Shown here: one piece after another, positions 48,717 through 60,552 of the stretch
Position numbering within the stretch: the stretch's first letter is position 1
How the letters are laid out: each line of letters starts with the position of its first letter
DNA from: Adiantum capillus-veneris
Taxonomy: Eukaryota; Streptophyta; Polypodiopsida; Polypodiales; Pteridaceae
Reading direction: 5' to 3'
Assembly: GCA_014529385.2 (NCBI GenBank)
Contig: CM043967.1
Location: 10,173,501-10,237,500, forward strand
DNA length: 64,000 nucleotides
The notes under the pieces: generated by a model
Told to the model about the DNA's origin: nothing
The model's input: only the letters and a program-made list of their open reading frames with translations
Databases searched by the model: none
Made by a program: the position numbers and the translations under genes

Positions 48717-51020
48717 TCTATCTTGTCCTTGCTCCTCTTGAGCCCTGACATTTTATCTTGCACGTGCAGGTCCATCTTCTTGGAAGACAACTCTTCTAAT
48801 CTCCTCAACCCTCTCTGGTTTAGAATGATATTTGGATTCATTAAAGTGAACATCATTGTTGCGGATAACCTTTCCAGATTCGGGATCCCAAAGTCTGTAC
48901 CCCATCTCACCAGAATTACCATAGCCTAGAAAGATGCACTTTCTACTCTTTGGCTCAAGTTTGTTCCTAAATTCCTTTGGAACGTGAGTATATGCCTCAC
49001 AGCCAAAGACTCTGAGATGCTTGTATGAGGGCACTTTGCCTAACCATACCATCTCTGGCACTGAATCCTTCTGCAAAACCTTGCTAGGAGATCTATTTAC
49101 AAGATGAACAGTTGTTGATACAGCTTCAGCCCAAAACCCATTTGGCAGTTGTGCATTAGACAACATACTTATGACCTTCTCTTGTATGGTCCTATTCATC
49201 CTCTCAGCAACACCATTTTGAGGAGGATAAGGAGCAGTAAGTTCACGTTTTATACCTTTTGACTCACAAAAGTCCTGAAATGCCTTTGAAACATACTCTC
49301 CACCATTGTCAGTGCATAAGCATTTAAGCTTCTTGCCACTCTGATTCTCCACAAGTGTCACAAACGTTTTGAAAACACTAAACGCTTCATCCTTGTGCTT
49401 GAGAAAGTAAACCCATACTTTCCTCGAGTAATCATCTATAAATGTCATAAAGTAAGAAGCTCCCCCTAGAGATAGGTTAGGCATAGGTCCACACAAATCA
49501 CTATGAACAAGTGCCAACTGTGTATCTCTTCTACTGCTTCTATGCTTATGTGGCTGCTGTGTTTGCTTACCATACATACAATGTTCACAGAATTCAAAAT
49601 CATTAAATGAAAAGCTAGGCAAATAACCAGAACGAGACAAGATTTCCATTCCCTTCTTGGACATATGTCCTAACCGGCTATACCACAAAGAAACGTTCGG
49701 CTGCTCGGTTACATTGATTACATTTTTAGAGACATTTGATACATAAATCATGTAAAGTCCTCCAGACTTTACTCCATGTGCTACTGTCATAGAACCCTTG
49801 GATATCTTCCACATGTTCTGTCCAAAAGTGGTGACGTAGCCAGCATCATCAAGTAAACCTGTGCTGATCAAGCTCTTTGTAATTGCGGGAACATGTCTCA
49901 CATTCTTCAGCGTGAAAGAAGAGCCATTCTGAAACTTCAATTGAACATCTCCAACACCTAAGATGTCACATGTCTGCCCATTGCCTAGCCGAACATGATC
50001 TTTAGTGGTCACATAAGAGGTAAACCACTCCTTGTTTGGAGACACGTGAAGTGATGCCCCTGAGTCTATAATCCAGTCACTCAGTGCATTTCCATCAGAT
50101 GTTGTAAGAAGAGCTGAGTCCATTGTATTCTTCAAGAAGTAGATGTCTCCTGACACTAGACTGTCATCCTCTGCAACAGTGTTTGTCACATTTATTTCTT
50201 GAATCTTCACTGAGGACTTGTTCTTCTCACCATGGTCTTCAGCTTTCTCTTTGCCTTTTTCTGCTTTCCATTCTCTGCAGTCTCTTTTTATGTGACCCTT
50301 CTTGCCACAATGGTAGCATTCTATGTCACTCTTGCCTTTAGCACTGTGGGACTTGCTACGAGACTGATTCCTCTTTCCACCTTTGTACTTTTCTTTGGTC
50401 CTTCCCCTGACAACTAAGGCTGTTCCTTTGCCTTTGTCCATTGTCTTTCTATTGGTTTCTTCAGTAAGCAAACTTCCTTCTACACCTGCTATGTTCAAAC
50501 CATCTGGAGGTGCAGAATTACTCAAAGCTGTGCGAAAAGTGTCCCAACTTGCCGGCAATGTGATCAACAGGAACATAGCTCTAACAGGTTCATCAAACTT
50601 GACACCTTGAGCTGACAACTGACTGTAGACGGTGTTAAATTCATTCAGATGATTGGACATAGGTGTCCCTTCTTTCATCTTCAAGTCAACAAGCTTCTTA
50701 AGCCAGTATACCTGTGAAGCTGCACACTGCTTCTCATAAAGATCACTCAGCTTTGTCCATGCTTCATAAGCCGACATCTCGTCTGCTACATTGAAGTAAA
50801 CGCTTTCTGCCAAAGTCAGCATAATGGTAGAAAGTGCCAATTCATCCATTTCGCTCCATTCATCTTCGTCCATATCTTCTGGTTTTATCCCCTTGAGCTT
50901 TATAGGTTTTATCTACTTCTTTTGTACCAACACGTGCCAAATCTGCTTCTTCCACAATGGGAAATTGGTTCCATACAGCTTCTTGATATTGTAAAGAGCA
51001 GTGTCCTGTGATCCAACCAT
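48717..51020 (-). pseudogene. copia Gag, protease and integrase
   Basis: The upstream part of the copia polyprotein starts at the ATG at 51,018-51,020 (MVGSQDTALYNIKKLYG). A TAG at 50,913-50,915, codon 36, interrupts it, after which 706 codons stay open. It shows the UBN2-type Gag core, the zinc knuckle CYHCGKKGHIKRDC (near 50,300), the protease active site WIIDSGASLHVSP (near 50,060), and the integrase H2C2 (RLGHMSKKGM to CEHCMYGK). The DDE core includes VHSDLCGPM, CTDNGGEYVS and PQNGVAERMNRT. The chromovirus interrupts it at the TCCAA site; the frame resumes at 39,816. Only the early stop and the insertion disrupt this half. Confidence 0.95.
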
Positions 51021-52093
51021 AGCTACGCTTCACAGTAGTTTACTTTCCTGGGAAAAATTTGGCAGAGTTTCCCCTGTAAACTGACCTCTGAACAAATATC
51101 AACCTGTCAAATGAACCAAGAAAGCTTCAGATTCTGCGGAAATTTCGGCAGAGTATCCTTTGTAAAATGGCTATGGTGTACTCAAAAACATACCAAAAAC
51201 AGCTCAAAAAACCACTGTCTCTCTAACACTGTAAGCTGTGGGTAAACCTGTCCTGCACCTGTATTGTCTCTCACTGTCCTATAAGCATAGACTGCGACAA
51301 TGCCTCAACGGCAGTAAAGCAAAGATGCAATCCCAACTGTCTAACTCACAGTCAATACATCCTAGCTGCCTATCTAAGGGTGCTCGAGGGATCGCTCCAA
51401 GACCTGTATCACCGAAAGGATCTCAACATTCGAGAATCCCCCAGCTCAATAAAACCTCACTCGACCCTCAACAAAGGCTGCAGTAAATCTGACAATACAT
51501 AGATTTCCCACAAAGTCATACATCCACAAATTTCCCACTGTATGCTATAACCGCTGCGGTGGTTGTTTGCTGCGTGACTCACAGCCAGCAAACCCTCAAC
51601 AGACATTCATCATCTCTGACAATACATCCCATGTGGAAGTACCTGCAATGTCAGGATGAAATCTGGAATATCAAGCAGCAAACACAAGCTACCTGATGAA
51701 CTAGTGGATGTCGCCTACAATCTGTGTGTAGATGCGTCCATGTCGTATGTGACACGCCTCCAAGAACTGTGAGCCGTCCTTTGTTGTGTAGACAGCCACA
51801 AATCAGGACTCTGGAAGTGCAGATATCCTCATCACCTGCAGTCGTAGGCCGAAACCCCAAATTTGCAGAGTCGGATCTGCACCCGCCAAGACCACGTAGT
51901 CGAAAATGGCATGTGCAGATCTTTGTCAAAGCCGAACGGTGGCCGAGATGACCTCAGAATGAAATTCTGAGAACACCATGCCCTTTGGGCTCTCCCACAG
52001 GAATTGGGGCCGTGTCTTCGCCTGTTGAATCTCACTCCAATATGAGCAGGTGACTCTGGCTACCTGCAAATGCTGCCCCGAGCCTCAATCTAA
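51021..52093 (-). other. copia leader between PBS and gag
   Basis: About 1.07 kb without a supported gene on either strand. Confidence 0.7.
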
Positions 52094-52105
52094 GCTCTGA
52101 TACTA
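52094..52105 (-). promoter_or_regulatory. copia primer binding site, iMet type
   Basis: The minus strand reads TAGTATCAGAGC, one mismatch from the iMet site TGGTATCAGAGC, two bases after the LTR end. Confidence 0.85.
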
Positions 52106-52107
52106 GT

Positions 52108-52299
52108 TGAAGGAGTACGAGCGGAAGTGCGACGCGAGAGAGAGTGCGAGAAGAAGAGCACGACGATATGGTGAACTCGCTCTCCTGTAATGTGTAGAGC
52201 ATAGTGAGTTCTTATTAGGTTTTAACAAAAGAATATGTGTACATACCTGGTGGCACGCCCAGTTACCTGGGCGACCACATTGGGCTTTATACCCCAACA
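52108..52299 (-). mobile_element. 5' LTR of the copia element
   Basis: 192 bp, four apparent differences from the 3' LTR. A TATAAAG box lies only eight bases inside its 5' end. Confidence 0.95.
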
Positions 52300-52304
52300 T
52301 ACTA

Positions 52305-53352
52305 TGGCAAATGTGTGTTGATATTCAATTCCACAGCAATTGACTATCACCTTTTCAAACAGCCCTCATGGTCTCTCAATGTGTTCGTCAGCCAATTGCA
52401 ATTTCATTCGAGTTTGCCTAATGGCTGGTTGTCCACAGGATTCCCATACTGCTTTAGTGGCTATGGCTATGCCTACTCCACTATCCTATTGCTATGCCAT
52501 GGTTTCAATGTCATTATACTTCACTGGAAGGGTGGTGTTTCCTTCTTCCCCTTCGTAATATTCTCCAACTTTGTTCATGGGAACAGATCGAATCTCTTTG
52601 TTGTCCATTTCGTTTTTCAATTTCCCCAAATTTTTGGATATTAACCCCGTTATTCCCACCTTTTCTAGGGTTTTCTGTAGATCATTCCATAAATATGGTC
52701 TAAGTTTTAACAGTTCTCCCAAGGTAAGAGTGCATTGGATGGGTGTAGACATGATTGAATGAATGTTGTCTACTTCTAGGGTCTGTTCAGCTCTTTTTAC
52801 TTGAGTGGTCTTACACACTATGGATTCATCTTCGTTATCTCCCAAGTAAGAGAGTAATGTTTTCAAGGTCAATGGTTTCGACATTCCTGAAGCTTCAGAT
52901 CTGCAATCCCCGTACAAGGATTGTACATCCATGTTCATATCAGAAGGTAGGTTATCTAACCAGACTTCCTCTATAGGAGCTGACTTTAGAGTTAGGCTCC
53001 CATCATTGATCGCTCTAACTTCTTCCCATAAGTGTCCTGGCCAGTCTTCCTCTACAAATGGAATTCCGTCTAAGACATCTTCACTGTTCGGCACTATAAG
53101 TTCTGGTTCTTTTGTTTCAAGGTGGGGTTTTTCCACAGCATCAGGTTTTTCTTTAGTGTCTCTTACCACAAGCTCTTCAAGTTTTGTGATACTTTCAAGC
53201 TTGGGTTTTTGTTTTTCCATCATTTCTTGCGTGATTCTTACCAAATTTTGATAAGCTTCCAGCTTAGCCGCTTCCATGTCTAGAGAAGGATAGTTTTTCC
53301 ATTTGTTTTCCATGTTTTGGCTTGCTTTAAGACCTGCTTGGTAGGCTTCCAA
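52305..53352 (-). pseudogene. Gag-protease connector and N-terminal protease (Athila/Tat-like element)
   Basis: The block 52,492-53,352 is an open acidic segment (EEDWPGHLWEEVRAIND, TLKTLLSYLGDNEDES) without a recognised motif. After two closely spaced stops the retropepsin begins: DSG at 52,477-52,485 followed by VGIAIATKAVWESCG and QLADEHIERP. The protein then runs into the copia insertion and ends at 37,752-37,850. The catalytic triad is intact although the surrounding frame is broken. Confidence 0.8.
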
Positions 53353-53417
53353 GGCGGCATTAATAGGCTCAAAAATTTTATCAACCAGATTTCACGGTTT
53401 GTTTCCTTGATTTCATT

Positions 53418-55893
53418 TCAAGTTTCTTTCAACTTTTCCTGGAATAGATTTTTTGCTTTCTCCATGATTTCAACCCGTTGTTTTTGTTTTCTCATCTCAT
53501 ATCTTTTACTTTTGCTTCTTTTGATTCTTTGAGAGGAAACTTTCGTATTTTTCAAAACATCAGAGGGGTTGTGTTTCTTTTTCTTGGCCTGGGCTCTAGT
53601 GATTACCTTGATTGGAACAATCGTTGTACTCTCTGATGAGCTACTAGGTATCACTTGGACTACGTTTACTACTGTTTTACCCTTGTTCAAAGGATTTTTA
53701 GGACAATCTTCCGGAAGGTGTCCTCCCTTTTTGCAATATTGTATATAATAAGCTTCAACTGGTTTGAGGTTTTTGTCAGGCTCTAGACATTCATTTTCCA
53801 ATGATCATCAGCACCACAGTTATGACAGTTTCCTGTTCTTGGCTTAATCATGGGTCTGACCATGGGAGGTCTAACACCTCCATAATACATTGGTGTGAGC
53901 TCTGGTGGAGCATAAGTCACGCTTTCTTCCATTGGTGGTGGATGTGAATTATACCAATCTCCTTCTACCATTATTGTAGATGGACTAGGCTCTGCATAGG
54001 TTGTAATAGGCACTAATGCTTGTTCATCTATGACTCCTTCAAAGTGCATGTACTTTACAGCCACTGCATTATGTCCTGGATACGAAGGTTGTTGTCCCAA
54101 CACAGGTTGAGGTCTTTCCATACCCATTGGTGGTCTTTGAGCTTGGGCCATATTAAGTTGATATGTGTACATGGGTTGTCCTTGTGGCCTCATGGGCACG
54201 TACTGAACATTCCCATCATACTTTGATCTGAAGTAGCACTCGTGGGTCTCATGGTTGGTCCACTTAGCCTCAATTGCACACCATTTTTGTGGCCTAATTG
54301 GTTGTCTCTATTGAGGTATCCCTTGTCCTGGTCCCCTCATAGGTGCTTTTTGCATGTTGTTCATCATGTCGTTCATCCTTTTGAGCATATCTTCTATGGT
54401 TGAAAGTGGTGCTGCAGCATCCGTTCCGACTTGTGCTGGTTTAGTGGATGCTGTTTTCTTGCTTTGGTTATCCTTAGGGACATCTTCTTCGTTAAAAATA
54501 TCACAATTGTCTCCTAAGTCAATAGCATCTGACACACACTCTTCTAGGGTTGTATGCTTTTTACTATAGAGTATAGCATAAAGTTCTTTGTTTAGCAGTC
54601 CCTCCAGAAACAATGATACGAGCCGTTCTTCTGCAGGTATCTCTAGCCATGGGCATCTTGCAATATAAGTTGCACAATCCCTAACAGACTAACTATGTTT
54701 CTGTTTAAAGCTTTAGATTTGAGCTACCGTATTATGTTTGATCCCCGTTTTGGAACAAGCAGCTACAAATCCTTGAGCTAATGTATTCAAGTCCATGATT
54801 GACCTTGGTGGAATTTTTTGGAACCATGTCAATGTTTTTTCTTCTAATGTCATTCCAAACCCCTCGAATTGAGTATGGAAATTGAATATACGTTCTGCTC
54901 TTAGCACTTGCTTAAAGATTGCTAAGTGGTCGTATGGATCCCCTGATCCACTGTATTTTCTAACCCACTTCTGAAAATCAGCTGGTCTGATGCGTCTGTT
55001 TGGTTCAACTCTCGGTCTCCTGGCAGTTGGTCCTGTTCCTAGTCCTTCAAACCAGTTTGTTGGAAATAGTAACTCATGTAGCCCTAGAGTGGCCTTAGTG
55101 TCACCCGATTTTCTACGTAATGAGGTGGTTTTTAGTTTCTTTACATTACTCTCAGATGATCTCTCACAGTGTTCATCTCTTGGAATCGTTTCTGGTCCCT
55201 GTCCCAATATCCAATCCCTTATGGAATACCCTTGGTATTTGGTTTCTTCTACCTCCTCAGGAGTCATCATAACAAAGTTGTTCTTATAACAATCCCTAAA
55301 CAGGTAGGTTGGTAGGTCTGCTGATCCCTTATCTTTGATCTTGAAGATATAGATGATCTTCATGGCCGTTAGTTGTCCTGGCTTGGCATGCGAAGTCCAC
55401 AAAAGATCTTTTATGTTTCTATCTTCCCAACAATAGACTCCGATCTTAGGATTATCCATAATAAGACATTTAAAAGGCTTCAAATCTACTTGATCGTATC
55501 CCTCGAATTCTAAAGTTGGTGGTCCTTCTTTTGCTGACATATCGGGATTATGGTGTTTACTTCTAACCCCCATTTGTCTACCACATTAGGGTTTTCGACT
55601 TGTACATACTGAGTTCCATTTCTTTCCATGTACATTTTTCCTTGTTTGTTTGTCCTAATCTCTTCTTCGGACTCAATACCATGGTCATCAATGCGAATAG
55701 CATACTCCTTGTTAGGGTCCAAGTAAACCTGGGCTCCATGGCGGCGATTCTTATAAAATAAGAGTATACGCTTATAGCGCATTGTCGTTCCGGTTTTCGA
55801 GTGAGTCGAGTAAGAAGACATTTCAGATGTTGAATCTGATAAAGTGTCTGAGACTTCTTCACGTATTGTGTGCAAGGAATTGCCTTGATTCAC
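53418..55893 (-). pseudogene. Gag of the Athila/Tat-like element
   Basis: Five broken blocks make up a large Gag. The N-terminal block (55,510-55,893) and a following unique region (55,573 downward) precede a retrotransposon Gag core, with KYSGSGDPYDHLAIFKQV and LEEKTLTWFQKIPP at about 54,800-54,940. After a stop near 54,713, FLEGLLNKELYAILYSKK continues the core. The nucleocapsid region has CHNCGADDHWKM (near 53,810) and a second knuckle-like CKKGGHLPEDCPKN (near 53,720). A basic tail ends at 53,418. At least two frameshifts and two stops interrupt it. The Gag core is the generic plant Ty3 type; the long N-terminal extension is not one I recognise. Confidence 0.8.
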
Positions 55894-56383
55894 GCTTTCT
55901 TCGGTGGATACTCTACTGGAGGTTTCTCCGAGTTATGTCTTGATTTCCTAGTACACGACCAAATCTAAGATTCATATAAACTTATGAAGCTCTGGTTAGA
56001 GTACTTACCTTTGGATTGACTTGTCGTCAATTTCCTCTTGATTCAATTGCAACTTTCTGTCAAGCCACTGATTTCTTGTCTGCAACCTGATTCCGTTACA
56101 AATTTGATCAAGTTAGCTATTCTTCTATAAAGACAGTAGAGTTTTTGCTAACTCTCGTGATTGGTCTATGTGTATCACTTCAAATCGAGCTATGGGAGTC
56201 AAAATTTGAATTTTAGATTCGACTTTAGCAAAAAATTAAAGCTTCAATCTACAACCTGGAAACTGAGTGAACATGTACAAGTTTGGATCCCATTTAACCC
56301 AAAATTGCCAGGTGGCTTTGTATTATGCTGGTCTAACACTCTACAAGTTCAAAAGTCAAAATTGATGTCCCAAACTAGTAGTA

Positions 56384-56405
56384 GTAAATAATCGCGATTA
56401 TTTAC
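56384..56405. promoter_or_regulatory. perfect 22-bp palindrome
   Basis: Core AAATAATCGCGATTATTT, extended by GT and AC to 22 bp. Confidence 0.95.
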
Positions 56406-56667
56406 TTTTGTCAGTTTTTTACACTCTTTGGATTGGTTTGGCAAGTATACAACTTGTTAAAGTCCCTAGACAAGTTTCAACAAGTTTGGACAAAATCTGA
56501 TCAAGCTTATCAACTGTTTTGTGTCCGTAGACTCTGATTTCAAGAATCTGGCTTAAGTCTCACTTTTGTGATCCAAATTTCACCAAAATTGATTTGTGAG
56601 GTCTACTTGATATGCTTGACCTTGTAGTATACTCACATTTGCAAAATTATCAAGTTTTGAAGTAGAT

Positions 56668-56689
56668 GTAAATAATCGCGATTATTTAC
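56668..56689. promoter_or_regulatory. perfect 22-bp palindrome
   Basis: Identical to the copy at 56,384. Confidence 0.95.
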
Positions 56690-56960
56690 TCTAGCTATAT
56701 TTTCACAACTTTTTGCCCCAATTTTGACACAGATCTGTTAAGCACCTCAAGTTAAGGTCACTAGCCAAGTTTCATCAAGTTTGGACAATTTTTGGTCAAA
56801 TGGTCATCAATTTTCTATCCGCAGACTAATTTTACAAATTTGGTCACAATTTTCAATCCAGTGATCCAAATCTTACCAAATTTGGTTTGTGAGCTTATTA
56901 CAACATCGTTAAACTAGTGGTATGTTGACTTGGTCCAAAAAGTTGAAAAATGGGACAGAT

Positions 56961-56982
56961 GTAAATAATCGCGATTATTTAC
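56961..56982. promoter_or_regulatory. perfect 22-bp palindrome
   Basis: Identical to the copy at 56,384. Confidence 0.95.
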
Positions 56983-57244
56983 AGCTGACAACTTTTTGTA
57001 TCTTTTGGTCAACTGAGCATGTACACATGTTTATCATATCAATATAAGTCTATGAATCAATTTTCAACAAGTTTGGACAATTTTTTTCCAATTTACACTC
57101 AAGATCCAAAAAGTCAATACAAACTTTAGTTTTTACCCAGTTTTTTGTCAATTTGGTGATCCAAATCTTTTGGACCTTCACAAAAGTTGTTTGTACACAT
57201 ACAATGAGTCAATAGTATGAACCTTGGTCAATTTGGAGCAGAAA

Positions 57245-57266
57245 GTTAATAATCGCGATTATTAAC
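57245..57266. promoter_or_regulatory. perfect 22-bp palindrome, variant arms
   Basis: Core TTAATAATCGCGATTATTAA; both arms changed together (GTAAAT to GTTAAT), so the symmetry is kept. Confidence 0.95.
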
Positions 57267-57935
57267 TGCAAGCTTGAACTGAACACTTTTTTGCAATTTT
57301 TTCAAAGACAGTCTTTACATGAGCTATTTTAAGCCTATGAATCAAGTCAAAACTTAATTTGACCTAAAATATCAAGAAAAAGTAAATAATCTGAGTTTTG
57401 GCCAACTCTTTAAATTTTTACTCGACGTGTCTTTGAGCTTACCAATTGGTTCAGACAACCTTCAAGCTCACTCTCCAGTCGGATTGAGTGGTTTCGAGTC
57501 TTTTCGAGCTATTTCTAGCCGTAGACCTGAAATTTTGCAACTTCCAATAACAATTCACACTTGATTCTTTCAGAGAGATCAATGTTCTGAAATCCACCTC
57601 GGATCCTACTTACCCTACTCCGAGATTCTCATGCAATGGGGTTGTGAAAAGTGTCCACAAACACTCGTTTTCTTGTCTTTTATGGTTTTTTGAGCACTGA
57701 TCTTAAAACTTGTCTTGTCTACCAATCATCCTCAAAATTCTAATCTATTTCTACAATCCTACAATCCTAGAAGCACTCAGCAAATACGATTACTTCCAAG
57801 CTACCTCTACACAGCAAAAGACGACAATCTTAAGCTATGCGGTTTTTAAAAGAAAGTTTTGAACTCTAGGCGATCCTAGAGGAAGTTAAAGGATAACTTC
57901 ACAAGACGCTCATGTTGTTCCCTAGTTTAGGTCTC

Positions 57936-57958
57936 TTCGATCCCCGGCAACGGCGCCA
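57936..57958 (-). promoter_or_regulatory. primer binding site, tRNA-Asp
   Basis: On the minus strand the PBS reads TGGCGCCGTTGCCGGGGA and onward, matching the 3' end of plant tRNA-Asp over about 23 bases including the CCA. It is two bases from the LTR. A tRNA-Asp primer is known from Athila-type elements. Confidence 0.92.
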
Positions 57959-57960
57959 AA

Positions 57961-58883
57961 TGTGGGACGCATGTCTAACCTCACCATCCTATCTTATTGC
58001 AGTATTAGCGAGAACCACGATTAAATTGTCAATTCATGGGATGAAGCTGACTTGACTAGTGCATAGAGGCTACAAGAGGTTGTCAATCTCTTAGAAAACA
58101 ACTAACAACTTGTATCTAACTCAAGCTACAGTCAAGTGACTGAAATCACCAAAAGCCAATTGCTCATCGGCAAACAAATCACATCCGTTGCAGCATCAAA
58201 TGATATCCAAACGTAACAAAACTTCTAGGACAAGTTTATAAGACCTAATCACACATGCTTATGGTCTCAAACCCCACTTTTAGGTCAAGTTCCAAAATCG
58301 CGATTATTAACAACAATGGATTTTTTACCTAATCGTTTTCGACCCAGAATGCATCTAAATGCTTAGCAATGATGCCCCAATACCCCACCTATGCTTAGTT
58401 TTTGATTTGATAGTGTAAATTCCTAGTTATGATGAAATTAGGCCGCGGGTCTGCGACTCCAAAAGCTACGAAATATTGTGAACTACTTACGTCAATGCGT
58501 AGAGCTCTTACCTATGGTTGCAATGCAACAAACATGACTGCAATGTGACAATCGAGGAGGGAGTAGGAAGCACGAGAAGAAGAGGAGTGAGCGTCGTTAG
58601 CTCACGCTGTGTATTTCATTATCCAAAACTTATAAAAAAACTTACAAAAATTGGCTTTTATACCTTAGCCAAGGTTTTTGGTGGTCAAAACTAATAATCT
58701 GGGAGTTCTACCAAAGCTGGGTAATGACAGGCTGATACAATCTAGAAGCTTGTAGCCCCGGCTCATTAATTATAGAGTTTATCCGAGAAAATAGGAGTTA
58801 CAATATTCTCGATTTATTAAAATAATAAGTGTTTTACAAAGAGAACTCCAAATTATGGTATCCGTGTTAGCTTGATGCTAACA
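57961..58883 (-). mobile_element. 5' LTR of the Athila/Tat-like element
   Basis: 923 bp, TG...CA intact (minus strand TGTTAGCATC to GTCCCACA). It contains a half palindrome AAAATCGCGATTATTAAC at 58,294-58,311, also present in the partner LTR with one change (25,184-25,201). Confidence 0.93.
58653..58663 (-). promoter_or_regulatory. TATA box of the 5' LTR
   Basis: The minus strand reads GGTATAAAAGCCAA; transcription would start about 30 bases further, near 58,625. Confidence 0.6.
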
Positions 58884-58888
58884 ATGTT

Positions 58889-60532
58889 GCATACCCACAC
58901 AAGCATGTCACCATGGGACAATAGAAACTGAGATATGTGTGAGGGATCCTTTCCTCTAGTCTAGACAACAAGAGGAATGGTGACCGAAGAGGATGGCGCA
59001 CAATGGCACTCTAGACTACCTGTGTGAATCCTGGAAAAGAGAGGATTCCATCCCACGAGATCTTAGAGAGTGAAAGCATTGCTCCTTTGCATGCAATACA
59101 TTAGCTTTCCAAATTCACCAAAGCAGAGTTACTAGCACCATGGCATAAAATTTTTGTTGCTTGGTATCAGAACTTCTCAACCTTCTTGCTGGAATTAAAG
59201 CACCAATGATTACACAAACAAATGTAATCAACGCTGCCTTAAGTTTTAAGCTATAGAATAGAATGCTCCCTTTTTTTTTATGCGTACCACCTTAACGACA
59301 AACATTGAAGATGGAAAAGGTAGATGTCACAAATAGGTAGTTTAGAAGAAGCAACAACTGTTCTTATGGAGGAGAAACTCATTCAGCTCTGTCTGCATAG
59401 GACATTATGCTACTTAGTTGAAAAAATAAATAGAAATGCATCAAAGAGATGAACACTGATTTTGGCTTCTCTAATACGCTGCACATAAGAGGAAATAAAG
59501 AAGAGGGATCTCATATATCTGGCCTTCGCTACAGTGAAACCCTACAATGGATTATTATAAAAAGGGCTTCCATACATATATCACGCCATAATTGCAATGA
59601 AGCTCTAGACTACAATTACAAAAGGTGTATACAAACATACCTCCACGGGAGGTTGCAACTTGAGTCGCTACTCATTCTTGTTTCTTGTAATGAAAGGGTT
59701 GTTTACTTTGTGGTTTAAAACTAGAAGCACTTGGATGACTCGCAAAATCTCTTAGACTCAAGGAGATAGTGGCATAGCCGGAGCGCAACCATCTCTCTTT
59801 GACCATGCAAATAGTTCTCTGGTAGCAGAAAAGAAGCAACCCAGAAAACTCTTGAGCACGAGTCATTTCAGAAAGACATCGTTAGTCTTGGGCTCCAAAT
59901 GCTAATCCATATGAGGGTCCAAGGGACCTTGCTCTATTATCAAGGCCTGGCCACAAAGCGCTATGTCACACGCTTGGACACCCCAAGTCAAGAATATGGC
60001 ACCACACACGAGAGAGTCACTTAAAATACTTCACAACTTTAAAATTTAAGTCGACACGTAGTTCTGTGCCCACAGGTATTGGCCCCAAAACCTGGCGCCC
60101 CTTTTGGTATTTCTATATTATATTAATGCTTGAGCAAAATACAACACTCGAGGGGTCTTCTTCTCTCAGACTCTGTGTCCAGATGCTCTGCATAGTGAGG
60201 CCCTTAAAGGTTTATTTATTCTTACAAGGGATGCTCTAAAAAGCAAAGCCCCAAAAGCAACTGGCCCAAAAGCTGTCCCAAAATGTAGCCAATGCAAAAA
60301 GCAAAAATCCGTACAATCTGCCACCTTATCAGGTGTCAGCACAGTTCACGAAAATCCGTATTGCCTGTCACGTCAGCAGTCAACACAATTTTTGGGATTT
60401 TGTAAAGTCAACAATCATCGTAGATTCCGACATTCTGTATAGCATGTCCTCTAGTCCTACCCCCCGGGTGGTCATGCCATGTCATCAATTTGTGACATAC
60501 CCCTCTTGAAAGAATTGTAGTCGCCCTCAATT
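58889..60532. other. older flanking locus, no gene recognised
   Basis: Continuation of the locus at 24,007-24,937. There are only short frames. A word TTGGTATCAGAACTTC at about 59,160 resembles an iMet PBS, but no LTR end precedes it. The part next to the CACTA end is unremarkable. Confidence 0.5.
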
Positions 60533-60552
60533 CACTACAACACGTTGCACGG
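60533..60552 (+). repeat. CACTA terminal inverted repeat, left end
   Basis: CACTACAACACGTTGCACGG; preceded by ATT or AAT, a possible three-base target site. Confidence 0.7.

Larger units (their letters stand above)
37856..52299 (-). mobile_element. Ty1/copia retrotransposon, interrupted by the chromovirus
   Basis: Two 192-bp LTRs (37,856-38,047 and 52,108-52,299) are flanked by TACTA on both sides (37,851-37,855 and 52,300-52,304). Without the nested chromovirus and one TCCAA copy the element is about 5.5 kb, a normal copia size. It lies in the protease gene of the Athila/Tat-like element. The gene order gag, protease, integrase, RT, RNase H on the minus strand is that of Ty1/copia. The two LTRs differ at about four positions. 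Confidence 0.97.
55894..57935 (-). repeat. leader with tandem ~288-bp units carrying a palindrome
   Basis: Untranslated leader of the Athila/Tat-like element. From about 56,160 to 57,480 it consists of diverged tandem units with a period of 284-293 bp. Each has a perfect palindrome (56,384, 56,668, 56,961, 57,245) and shared words such as CAAGTTTGGACAA and GTGATCCAAAT. The units have diverged greatly between palindromes, while the palindromes are unchanged. A fifth, half-destroyed copy (AGTAAATAATC) lies at 57,381. Confidence 0.85.
24943..58883 (-). mobile_element. giant Athila/Tat-like Ty3/gypsy retrotransposon (host of nested insertions)
   Basis: It is bounded by two LTRs in the same orientation and flanked by ACGTT (24,938-24,942) and ATGTT (58,884-58,888), a five-base target duplication with one C-to-T change. 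Removing the copia guest leaves about 19.5 kb. On the minus strand the order is LTR, tRNA-Asp PBS, long leader with palindromic repeats, gag, protease, RT-RNase H, integrase, a second protease-like domain, a second palindrome-bearing spacer, an extra ORF of over 1,000 codons, polypurine tract, LTR. There is no chromodomain. The tRNA-Asp primer and a long ORF after pol resemble Athila/Tat lineages. All genes carry stops or frameshifts. Confidence 0.9.

Noticed and set aside
49243-49300. Copia integrase frame as a functional host gene
   Set aside because: Gag, zinc knuckle, DSG protease and DDE integrase in Ty1/copia order between matching LTRs identify it as the element's polyprotein.
59150-59180. 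TTGGTATCAGAACTTC as the PBS of another LTR element
   Set aside because: Only about ten bases match the iMet site, no LTR end (CA) precedes it, and no gag or LTR is found downstream.
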